Positions 27,018-34,438 of a stretch of DNA of 64,000 bases are shown here, in pieces. Both the position numbers and the translations under genes were made by a program. The stretch lies in contig NZ_OY761553.1 in assembly GCF_963664735.1 (NCBI RefSeq), positions 2,433,303 through 2,497,302 of the forward strand, written 5' to 3'. The notes under the pieces were generated by a model. It worked only from the letters and a program-made list of their open reading frames with translations. It did not search any database and had not been told where the DNA came from. The first letter of the stretch is position 1. Every line of letters starts with the position of its first letter. Source of the DNA: an uncultured Cohaesibacter sp. Its GTDB lineage: Bacteria; Pseudomonadota; Alphaproteobacteria; Rhizobiales; Cohaesibacteraceae.

Positions 27018-28543
27018 TGATTGAGATCAGCAATCTTAGGCTTCACTTTTCTAACCGACGCATTCTGGACAATGTCTCTTTCACTTTAGAGAAAGGCGAG
27101 ACGCTCGCCTTGATAGGAGAATCCGGTGGAGGTAAAACATCTCTCGCCCGCCTGTTGCTACGGCTGCTCAACGGGAAGCCGTTTGATGAAAATGAAAGGG
27201 CTACTCTTAGCAGGCCAAAGGGATTTCACTGGTCAGGTTCGGCTCATATAGACGGACTTAACATTCTCCACGCAGACACCAAAGACATCAAGCAGATCCG
27301 GGGCAAGAAAATCGGCCTCATTGCGCAGGCTCTTTCCGACGCGCTGAACCCTCACCTTACGGTTGCCCAGCATATCGAAGAGATTTCGCGCAAGATCGGC
27401 CCCATGGAGCAGTCTGCACGGGATATTTGCATTCAATTCAACATTCCGGTCCAGCTTTGCGAACAATATCCATCTCGCTTGAGCGGAGGAGAAATCCAGC
27501 GGGTCCTGTCAGCATTGGCCCTGATCAGAAAGCCAGACTATCTTATTCTGGACGAACCGACCGCTTCGCTTGATCCTGCGAACAGAGAAATCGCGATTGA
27601 GACTTTTTCAAAGGAAAGCCGGACACGTGGGCAAATCCTCATCACGCATGACCTTGCCCTTGCCCGACAGTTGGCAGACAGAGTGGCCGTCTTGTATCAG
27701 GGCCGAGTGGTAGAAGAAGGCAAGACCGCCGAGATATTTCGCTGTCCAAAGAGGCACTATACGGGCACGCTCGTTCAGGCCTGCCATCGTAATCCAGAGT
27801 GCGCTGCAGGCAAAGCGCGCCCAAACCAGATCGCAGATGGCGTTTCCCCAAAAGCTCTTCACACCTCAAGACAAAAGCCCGATCCACAAGGTTTGTCCAT
27901 CCGTCATGTTTCTCATCACTATGAAAATCACCTTGTGCTAGATGATATCTCCGCTTCCGTGCCTATCGGAAGCTGTCTTGGCATCGTAGGCCCCAGCGGT
28001 TGTGGCAAATCGACTTTGGCCAAACTTCTCGTTGGCCAACTCCCCATCAAACAAGGGACAATCCTTTGGAAAGAAGGGCGGAATAGCTTACTCCCTGCTC
28101 AGGTAAGGCCCGCGCTCGTCTCTCAGCATCCCCATCGCGCAATGGCGCATCATTTTTCTGTTTTTGAAGTGCTTAGGGAAGCGCTCGTTCTGGATAGGAA
28201 GAGAACCGCCAGATTCTGTTTAAAACACAAGCACGATTTTGAAGGCGAGGTTTTCAGTCTCCTTGAGCAAGTCGGACTTTCGCACGAACCGGATTTTCTA
28301 TCGCGCAAGACTGCGGCTCTATCGGGTGGAGAAGCACAGCGGCTCATTATCGCGCGCGCTTTGTCCACCAAGCCCAGCTATCTCGTTCTTGATGAGCCGA
28401 CATCCGCACTTGATATGTGTGCTCGATCACAAATTTTGTCACTATTGGCAGAACTGATTTCCAAACAGTCGCTTACCACTATTATTTTCACCCACGACCT
28501 AGATGCAGCCCATTTCTTAGCAAACCAAATTTATAATATTTGA
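27017..28543 (+). CDS. Fused double ATPase of the nickel/peptide-type ABC importer
   Basis: A 508-residue protein joining two ATPase domains that are separate (NikD and NikE, or DppD and DppF) in E. coli. The first domain (about 1-260) has Walker A GESGGGKTS, signature LSGGEIQRVLSALA and Walker B YLILDEPTASLDP. The second (about 290-508) has [23 protein letters not shown] and YLVLDEPTSALDM. The first signature ends LSALA instead of the usual IARA, so the two sites may not be equivalent. It starts by 1-base overlap with the permease gene. It ends soon after the second switch His (FTHDLDAAHFLANQI). Confidence 0.87.
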   Translation: MIEISNLRLHFSNRRILDNVSFTLEKGETLALIGESGGGKTSLARLLLRLLNGKPFDENERATLSRPKGFHWSGSAHIDGLNILHADTKDIKQIRGKKIGLIAQALSDALNPHLTVAQHIEEISRKIGPMEQSARDICIQFNIPVQLCEQYPSRLSGGEIQRVLSALALIRKPDYLILDEPTASLDPANREIAIETFSKESRTRGQILITHDLALARQLADRVAVLYQGRVVEEGKTAEIFRCPKRHYTGTLVQACHRNPECAAGKARPNQIADGVSPKALHTSRQKPDPQGLSIRHVSHHYENHLVLDDISASVPIGSCLGIVGPSGCGKSTLAKLLVGQLPIKQGTILWKEGRNSLLPAQVRPALVSQHPHRAMAHHFSVFEVLREALVLDRKRTARFCLKHKHDFEGEVFSLLEQVGLSHEPDFLSRKTAALSGGEAQRLIIARALSTKPSYLVLDEPTSALDMCARSQILSLLAELISKQSLTTIIFTHDLDAAHFLANQIYNI

Positions 28544-28640
28544 CAGGCATAGTTCACTAAAAACATTGCAAAAGGGAAAAACCACCAGTTTTGATGGCGA
28601 TTTAGGTCGGGACAGCAATACGGCTTTACAGTTTGTGTTT

Positions 28641-28781
28641 TCAGTTTTTATGCGCTCTTGGCATCGCCTCAATCATATTTTCTGGGGCGTCTATCATTGG
28701 CACGTAGAATTCGATGTCAAGCAGTGGCGTGCCATCAATGCAATCCGGACCATAAACCCAGAGTAAATTGCCGCCACTCAC
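28641..28781 (-). pseudogene. C-terminal fragment of a second TrmO/TsaA-like gene
   Basis: Directly behind the FecC-type gene the minus strand reads VSGGNLLWVYGPDC followed by IDGTPLLDIEFYVPMID, and stops after 46 codons. This matches the C-terminal part of the TsaA domain (compare GLDCIDGTPLLDLKPYVPRID of the gene at 22937). The N-terminal two thirds, including the RSPxRPNP motif, are missing, so it is a decayed remnant. A GTG at the fragment start lacks a ribosome site. It may once have been the last gene of the riboswitch-controlled operon. Confidence 0.7.
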
Positions 28782-28783
28782 GC

Positions 28784-29872
28784 TTATTGTTGGCCACGTT
28801 TGCCCAACAACCAGATGAAGAAGAGCCCACCAATCAGGCCGGTAACAATCCCGATGGGAATGTCTTCTGGGGCCATGATAACGCGAGCCAGACAGTCGGC
28901 ACAGATCAGAAAAATAGCCCCATAAAGCGCAGAAAAGGGTAACAGGCGGTTATAATCGCCCCCAACAAACTGGCGAACGATGTGTGGCACCATCAGGCCG
29001 ACAAATCCAATCATGCCTGAAAAAGCAACCATCACGCCCGTAATAAGCGCACCAACAACAAAGGTGATCAGTCTGAAGCGCGCAACTGCGATGCCTAGCG
29101 TGGTTGCAGTTTCATCTCCGATTGTCATGGCATTGAGATCGCCGGCTCTGGTGAGCAACCAAGATCCGCACAATAGCAAGATAATCAAGGGATACAGAAG
29201 GTGAGACCATTGCGCGAGCCCCAAACCACCAAGCATCCAGAAAACCACAGTATGTGTTGCTCGCGGGTCGCCAAGAAAAATCAGCAGGTTGGCACAAGCC
29301 ATGATCACAAACGAGACGGCAACGCCAGCCAGAACCAATCGATCCGCACTCGTTGAACGAGCCAACCTTGAAACGAGAAGGACAATGAAGGTGGCGCCAA
29401 GCGCACCCAAGAAGGCCAGAAGAGGCACCGTCAGCAGCCCCAAGAATAGCCCCGTGTGCAACAAGGCCAGAATAGCCCCGAATGCCCCACCAGCCGAGAT
29501 GCCAAGGAGATGAGGATCGGCGAGAGGATTGCGTGTCACGGCCTGAAGGCTCGCTCCAACCATGGAGAGCCCGGCGCCAACCATGGCGGCAAGCAAGGCG
29601 CGAGGAAAGCGGATTTCCCAGACAATAGATTCTCGCCCTTGAGACCAAAAAGGCGCGATCAGGTCGGGGGACATCTTGTTTAGGAGAATACCCCAGATCG
29701 TGTCTAGAGGAACGGAAATGGCCCCGACACTGATCGCTAGTGAAACTGAACCAGCCAGAAGCACCAATCCGATACCAAGATGAGCTTTGATACCGAGGGT
29801 GTCCGAGTGCTTTTTACCAATAGCAAAGTGATGCTTTTTGCCATCAGTAAATTGGCTGGCCGATTCAGTCAT
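28784..29872 (-). CDS. FecCD/BtuC-family ABC transporter permease
   Basis: A 362-residue, about 10-helix permease of the iron-siderophore/cobalamin family. Typical segments are RFPRALLAAMVGAGLSMVGASLQAVTRNPLADPHLLGISAGGAFGA, FSGMIGFVGLMVPHIVRQFVGGDYNRLLP and the late IPIGIVTGLIGGLFFIWLL. It starts at the ATG 29872, 2 bp after the binding-protein stop and behind a G-rich ribosome site. It is the last intact gene of the operon beginning at 32011 under a cobalamin riboswitch, which favours corrinoid or cobalt-compound import over iron siderophores. Confidence 0.88.
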   Translation of the reverse strand: MTESASQFTDGKKHHFAIGKKHSDTLGIKAHLGIGLVLLAGSVSLAISVGAISVPLDTIWGILLNKMSPDLIAPFWSQGRESIVWEIRFPRALLAAMVGAGLSMVGASLQAVTRNPLADPHLLGISAGGAFGAILALLHTGLFLGLLTVPLLAFLGALGATFIVLLVSRLARSTSADRLVLAGVAVSFVIMACANLLIFLGDPRATHTVVFWMLGGLGLAQWSHLLYPLIILLLCGSWLLTRAGDLNAMTIGDETATTLGIAVARFRLITFVVGALITGVMVAFSGMIGFVGLMVPHIVRQFVGGDYNRLLPFSALYGAIFLICADCLARVIMAPEDIPIGIVTGLIGGLFFIWLLGKRGQQ

Positions 29873-29874
29873 TC

Positions 29875-30810
29875 TTATTGCCCCCAAAAAGCTTTAGCCA
29901 ATTTCTTGATGGCGCGAATATTGCGCGGGCCAGGCGTAGCCTCAACATAACCCAGCGTCACAAACCGGTCGTTCTTTACTGCATCGATATTGGCAAAGGC
30001 AGGATTATTCATCATAAAGTCATGCTTCTGTTCGGCAGTGACACTGCCGTAATTAATAATGACGATCACTTCGGGGTTGGCATCAACCACCTTTTCCCAA
30101 GTTGCCTTAGTCCAACTTTTCTCAATATTATCCATCACATTATGGCCACCGGCTTCTTCGATTAGAGCCGTCGGCATGGCGTATTTGGCAGCAGTAAAGG
30201 GAGTATCTTCCCCACTGTCGTAGACGAAGACCCGCAGTGGCCTGTCACCGATAGGCAGGCTGGCCTTGACGTCAGCGATTTCTTTCTTGAAGCCCTCAAC
30301 AATAGCAATTGCTTTGTCTTCGACATTAAAAATCTTGCCCAGATTGAGAAGATCGATATACATATCATCCATGGATATCTTGGATTTTGGCCCGATATGA
30401 ATGCAGCTTTCCGTCAGTTCATAGGCCTTGATACCAAAGGGAGCGAGGGTTTCTGGGGTGATTTCGCCCCCCACTTTCATGCCATAATTCCAACCTGCAA
30501 AGAAGAAATCAGCATCAGCGCCTACCAGGACTTCTTTGGTAGGATGATCGGGAGACAATTCCGGCAGCCCCTTGAGCTTGGCCATCAGTTCATCATCCGG
30601 CATCTTGCGCCGAGAGATTCCGGTGTATCCTGCCATATGATCTTGCAGACCAAGAGTGACCATCATTTCGGTCATGTTAATGTCGTTTGAAACCGCGCGA
30701 GTTGGCGGAGCATCGAAAGATACGGTGCGGTTGCAGCTTTGCACTTGTGTCTGCGCGAGCGCAGGAGCGCTCAGCAGCAGCAACCCCATGAGGGAAGCAA
30801 CGAGTTTCAT
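29875..30810 (-). CDS. BtuF/FecB-type substrate-binding protein
   Basis: A 311-residue class III periplasmic binding protein. The signal peptide is residues 1-19 (MKLVASLMGLLLLSAPALA). The body includes DINMTEMMVTLGLQDHMAGYTG and FFFAGWNYGMKVGGEITPETLAPFGI. A conserved Trp/Tyr pocket (GWNYGM) and acidic surface residues for docking on the permease are typical of the family. Its ATG overlaps the stop of the ATPase gene by 3 bases (ATGA). Control by a cobalamin riboswitch makes a corrinoid or related cofactor the best guess for the ligand; iron-siderophore remains possible. Confidence 0.85.
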   Translation of the reverse strand: MKLVASLMGLLLLSAPALAQTQVQSCNRTVSFDAPPTRAVSNDINMTEMMVTLGLQDHMAGYTGISRRKMPDDELMAKLKGLPELSPDHPTKEVLVGADADFFFAGWNYGMKVGGEITPETLAPFGIKAYELTESCIHIGPKSKISMDDMYIDLLNLGKIFNVEDKAIAIVEGFKKEIADVKASLPIGDRPLRVFVYDSGEDTPFTAAKYAMPTALIEEAGGHNVMDNIEKSWTKATWEKVVDANPEVIVIINYGSVTAEQKHDFMMNNPAFANIDAVKNDRFVTLGYVEATPGPRNIRAIKKLAKAFWGQ

Positions 30811-31604
30811 AATAATTCCTTATACGATGGTAGATGATAGGTGAAATGAGGTTGAGTGCTGAGAGACAGATGCTCCAGACGCGCATCGACATTGAATGCA
30901 CTTGATACAGACTGCTCAGTAAGAACCTCAGACGGGCACCCAACGCAGCCTGCCTTGCCCTTGTCCAGCAACACAACTTGATCGCAAACAGAGGCAGCCA
31001 TATTCAAATCATGCAAACTGACGACAATTGTCATTTCGAGATGACGGATCAGCGAGATGACGTCCAATTGATGGCGAATATCGAGATGATTGGTCGGTTC
31101 GTCCAACACAAGCAGTTTGGGCTCTTGGGCAAGAGCGCGAGCGACCATAACCCTTTGCCTGTCTCCTCCAGATAAAGTGCCGAATGCACGGTCTGCCAGG
31201 GGATGCAGATCCAGTCCATCCAAAGTCGCTTCTATAATGGCTTTATCGCGAGCGCCTCCAACAGCGAATCCGGCTCGAAAGGGTGTACGCCCAAGCGCTA
31301 CGATCTCTCTCACGGTCAGGGCGAAATCAGTCGGTTGCTCTTGCAGAACAGCAGCAACCATGCGAGCGACCTCCCGCGGAGGAAGTGTCCAGATATCTTT
31401 ACCATCGATTTCAACGGAGCCGTTTGTGGGCCGATTAAAACGATAGATCATGCGAAGCAAAGTGGATTTACCTGCTCCATTAGCCCCGACAACACCGAGC
31501 ACCTGCCCGGCCTTCACGGAAACGCTGACGTCGTCCAAAATAAGCTCTCTAGACCGATGCGGTTGCCAGCTTACATTTCTCAGTTTCAAAGATGCTGCGC
31601 TCAT
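30807..31604 (-). CDS. BtuD/FecE-type ABC transporter ATP-binding protein
   Basis: A 265-residue ATPase. Walker A is GANGAGKST, the signature is LSGGDRQRVMVARA, Walker B is LLVLDEPTNHLD and the switch His is in VVSLHDLNMA. This is the pattern of heme/siderophore/cobalamin importers. The start at 31604 overlaps the end of the DUF1636 gene by 4 bases, and its own end overlaps the binding-protein start, so the operon is translated as a tightly coupled set. Confidence 0.9.
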   Translation of the reverse strand: MSAASLKLRNVSWQPHRSRELILDDVSVSVKAGQVLGVVGANGAGKSTLLRMIYRFNRPTNGSVEIDGKDIWTLPPREVARMVAAVLQEQPTDFALTVREIVALGRTPFRAGFAVGGARDKAIIEATLDGLDLHPLADRAFGTLSGGDRQRVMVARALAQEPKLLVLDEPTNHLDIRHQLDVISLIRHLEMTIVVSLHDLNMAASVCDQVVLLDKGKAGCVGCPSEVLTEQSVSSAFNVDARLEHLSLSTQPHFTYHLPSYKELL

Positions 31605-32011
31605 GCTGCAGCCCTCACCCGGCTTGCAAACTCGACGACAATCATCGCGGCAGGAACGCGCACCGGCGCGCTGAATCTTGCGGTTTGATATTGCTTGCCG
31701 ATGTCTTCGTCGGATGAAGAAGAAATGATGGACTGAGCCAGCAGAACCAAGTCATTCAAATCTTGGCTTTCGTTCACATCGCCAAAGCAATGGACAGAAT
31801 CCAACGTTGCTCGCCACCCGACGAGGCATTTTTCTGGACACCCCGAGAGATAGGAATAGCCGGAAATTTCAAAATCGTCTTCAAGCAACGGGGCAGCCTG
31901 ATAGACAGCCTCCATGACAGTTTGGGCCAGATCATATCCAGCTTCGCAAACTCCTCCTGTGCACTGACATTTGGTGCACAAAGAAACGTGATGAGATACG
32001 GTTTCGCCCAT
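31601..32011 (-). CDS. DUF1636 metal-binding-type protein
   Basis: A 136-residue protein with the DUF1636 cysteine pattern: CTKCQCTGGVCEAG near the N-terminus and YLSGCPEKCLVGW in the middle, followed by VHCFGDVNE. The Cys arrangement resembles thioredoxin-fold ferredoxin-like proteins, so metal or Fe-S binding is plausible but unproven. The ATG at 32011 follows GGAGG; an 18-codon longer frame has no such site. It is the first gene after a cobalamin riboswitch and overlaps the ATPase gene. DUF1636 genes are, as I recall, often found beside cobalamin or cobalt genes. Confidence 0.82.
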   Translation of the reverse strand: MGETVSHHVSLCTKCQCTGGVCEAGYDLAQTVMEAVYQAAPLLEDDFEISGYSYLSGCPEKCLVGWRATLDSVHCFGDVNESQDLNDLVLLAQSIISSSSDEDIGKQYQTARFSAPVRVPAAMIVVEFASRVRAAA

Positions 32012-32128
32012 GGCATCCTCCGCAAATGCGCGGGGACAAAGGACAACCGGATAGAATTCTGGCAAATACCAATAAAAGCATCTTCAGTCACCTTCCGGAA
32101 CACCCCGTCCGGGTTACGTTGAAAAGAA

Positions 32129-32328
32129 GATGGCAGGTCTCCTGACTTGCGGGTCAATGCTTAGTCGGCCTTCCCGGACATGGTATGGCACCATGACATT
32201 CCAGTGGCTGATCGACTTTCACTCGCCGCTTACAGTTGCGGGGGCAGTCACGGATTTGGCGCCTATTGGCTACTCCTCACCGTATTCCCTTTTCATCCAG
32301 ACTAGCTGTCGGCCAGTCCAGAACCATC
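32129..32328 (-). promoter_or_regulatory. Cobalamin (AdoCbl) riboswitch
   Basis: Minus-strand RNA shows the class hallmarks in the right order: an early AAAGGGAA, then CCGTGACTGCCCCCGCAACT, TGTAAGCGG, GCCACTGG, GGGAAGGC, GACCCGCAAGTCAGGAGACC and TGCC at the end. It lies about 120 nt upstream of the DUF1636/BtuFCD-type operon. No strong terminator separates them, so control probably acts on translation of the DUF1636 gene through its GGAGG site. When corrinoid is plentiful the operon should be off. Confidence 0.93.
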
Positions 32329-32469
32329 GCGACTAGGATGGATCGCGAAAGGCTCAATATCAAGCAAGAAAGAGAATTCAATGTGGATAAGCGAATGTGA
32401 GCCAGATCCAATTTTCAGTGACAATTATTCGTCATCCGGTTCGGGTCGCACGGAAATTCAAAACAACTA

Positions 32470-32514
32470 TTGCATTTTCGTTCGATCGAACTATATTTAA
32501 TTCAATCGAACGAA
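32470..32514 (+). promoter_or_regulatory. TetR-type operator pair within the promoter of the tetR-emrAB operon
   Basis: Arms TTCGTTCGAT (32477-32486) and ATCGAACGAA (32505-32514) form a 10-bp inverted repeat 18 bp apart. Inside the left arm region GTTCGATCGAAC (32480-32491) is itself a perfect palindrome. A plausible promoter, TTGCAT (32470-32475) and TATATT (32492-32497) with a 16-bp spacer, lies exactly over these sites, so bound repressor would block RNA polymerase. Confidence 0.65.
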
Positions 32515-32539
32515 TAATAATATAGTGGTCGGGTTCAAA

Positions 32540-33208
32540 ATGATTTGCAGAAGGAAAAAATTATCCGCCAAGAAAGCAGCAACAGATACGCGTCTTCTCG
32601 ATGTCGCGCTGGATCAGTTTGGACAGAAGGGCTTTGATGGGGCCTCGACACGAGAAATTGCCAAAGCTGCAAATACGGCCATGTCTTCTATCACCTATCA
32701 CTATGGGGGCAAGGAAGGGCTTTACTTGGCAACTGCAGAATTTGTTGGCCAGGAAATCGCCAAACGGCATCCGATTTCATTCAATCAACAGATAGATTTT
32801 ACCGCTCTTAACAAGACGGAAGCACTAGAGATACTTGAGAGCATTTTCATGTCCATGATGGATTTTTTCCTATCAGAGCATAGTGCACGCCTGTCGCGAT
32901 TTGTAATGAGGGAACAGATGCAGCCAACGGCAGCATTCGAAGTCATTTTCAAGAACACTTTCAAACCCATGGCAGACCATGCCTGCGCCATTCTTGACAA
33001 ATGCACGGATGGAAGATTGAGCGATGAGGAAGCAAGAATTGCCGTCATGGCCATATTCGGCCAATCGCTTGTCTTCCGAAGTGCCCGCCAGTCCGTTCTC
33101 AGGGTAGCAAATTGGCCGGACCTGACACCGGAAAGAGCGGACAAGATCAAGGAACAAGTGCGCGCGCATTTTCACGCCATCATGGCAATCTACATAACGC
33201 AAGACTGA
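32540..33208 (+). CDS. TetR-family regulator of the adjacent efflux pump
   Basis: A 222-residue protein. The helix-turn-helix lies at about residues 15-58 (TRLLDVALDQFGQKGFDGAST, AKAANTAMSSITYHYGGKEGLY). The C-terminal domain resembles the CerR/DUF1956-type group (REQMQPTAAFEVIF). The ATG at 32540 was preferred over a GTG 15 nt upstream. It is the first gene of a three-gene unit with an EmrA-type and an EmrB-type protein and has a clear inverted-repeat operator in front, so it is probably autoregulated and derepressed by a toxic compound. Confidence 0.85.
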   Translation: MICRRKKLSAKKAATDTRLLDVALDQFGQKGFDGASTREIAKAANTAMSSITYHYGGKEGLYLATAEFVGQEIAKRHPISFNQQIDFTALNKTEALEILESIFMSMMDFFLSEHSARLSRFVMREQMQPTAAFEVIFKNTFKPMADHACAILDKCTDGRLSDEEARIAVMAIFGQSLVFRSARQSVLRVANWPDLTPERADKIKEQVRAHFHAIMAIYITQD

Positions 33209-33305
33209 AACCAGACGCACAATTCAGCCTTCCAACAGCATGAAAAGACCAATTTATCGAGCGTTTTGCAGCGACAGCTCAAGCGCAGAAACGGATACTC
33301 TTGCG

Positions 33306-34436
33306 ATGGACAAGAAAGTAACAGAAAACCTGACAGCAGGCCCAATGCCGGAAACGGAGCTGCAATCAGTTGCCCCATCAGCCCCATTGAAAAAGAAGGC
33401 AAAACTGAAACCGCTGATCATGACTTTATTGGGGCTGGCTGCGCTGACCGTCGGCATCTGGCAGGGTTATAACTGGTGGACGGTTGGGCGCTTTGTTGAA
33501 ACTACAGATGATGCTTATGTGAAGGCTGACATCACGACCTACTCTGCAGAAGTCGCAGGGAGCATTGTCGACATACCAGTTTCCGATAATAGTAAGGTAA
33601 ATGTTGGCGACGTACTGGTTCGCATTGATGACACGGCTTACAAGGCGGCAGTGGAACAGGCCGAAGCGGGTATTGCGGCGGCAAAGGCTGCGCTACTCAA
33701 CCTGGAAGAAGAAATTAAATTGCAGCATAGCGCTGTAGAGGCTGCCCAAGCAGACCTGGATTATGCGGTGGCCAATCTGTCCTATGCGAGAACAAACTCC
33801 GAGCGAGCTCATACGCTGCTTGAGACAGGTTCCGGCACCAAGGTATCGGCAGAAAAATACGCTGTCGCACTGGATTCAGCGCGCGCCAGCGAACAGAAGG
33901 CCAGAGCCACACTGAAACAGGCAAAAGGTCAGTTTTCCATTTATGAAAGCCAAAGACTGCAGAAGAAAGCGTCCCTTGAGGAAGCCAATGCAACTCTGAA
34001 AATCGCACAGAATAATCTCGCCCATGTCGTGATCCGTGCAGAATTTGACGGCGTCATTGGCAATCGCGGGGTCAATCTGGGCGAATATGTCTACGCCGGG
34101 AAAAAGCTTCTAAGTTTGGTGCCACTCGACAAAGTCTATGTCACCGCAAACTTCAAGGAAACCCAGATTGCGCATTTCCGTGAAGGCATGAAGGCCAGTG
34201 TCAGCTCGGACATGCTTGACGGCACGCAATTCCAGGGAGAAATCGATAGCCTTGCTCCAGCCTCAGGGTCTGAATTCGCTCTTCTCGCGCCACAGAATGC
34301 CACGGGCAACTTCACCAAGATCGTACAGAGAATTCCCGTCAAGATCGCTCTGGATCATAACGGTACGAATGAGGGCCCATTACTGCGCCCCGGAACATCG
34401 GTGGTCGTCAAGATAAATACCAGCAAAGGCAACTAG
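33306..34436 (+). CDS. emrA: HlyD-family periplasmic adaptor (EmrA type)
   Basis: A 376-residue membrane-fusion protein. A cytoplasmic basic segment is followed by one membrane helix (LIMTLLGLAALTVGIWQGYNW). Next is the EmrA hallmark TTDDAYVKADITTYSAEVAGSIVDI, an alpha-helical hairpin rich in Ala/Glu (about 105-210) and a second lipoyl/barrel half (VIRAEFDGVIGNRGVNLGEYV). It connects the inner-membrane pump encoded 3 bp downstream with an outer-membrane channel. The start is uncertain: an in-frame ATG at 33240 would add 22 residues; neither has a strong ribosome site. Confidence 0.87.
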   Translation: MDKKVTENLTAGPMPETELQSVAPSAPLKKKAKLKPLIMTLLGLAALTVGIWQGYNWWTVGRFVETTDDAYVKADITTYSAEVAGSIVDIPVSDNSKVNVGDVLVRIDDTAYKAAVEQAEAGIAAAKAALLNLEEEIKLQHSAVEAAQADLDYAVANLSYARTNSERAHTLLETGSGTKVSAEKYAVALDSARASEQKARATLKQAKGQFSIYESQRLQKKASLEEANATLKIAQNNLAHVVIRAEFDGVIGNRGVNLGEYVYAGKKLLSLVPLDKVYVTANFKETQIAHFREGMKASVSSDMLDGTQFQGEIDSLAPASGSEFALLAPQNATGNFTKIVQRIPVKIALDHNGTNEGPLLRPGTSVVVKINTSKGN

Positions 34437-34438
34437 CA

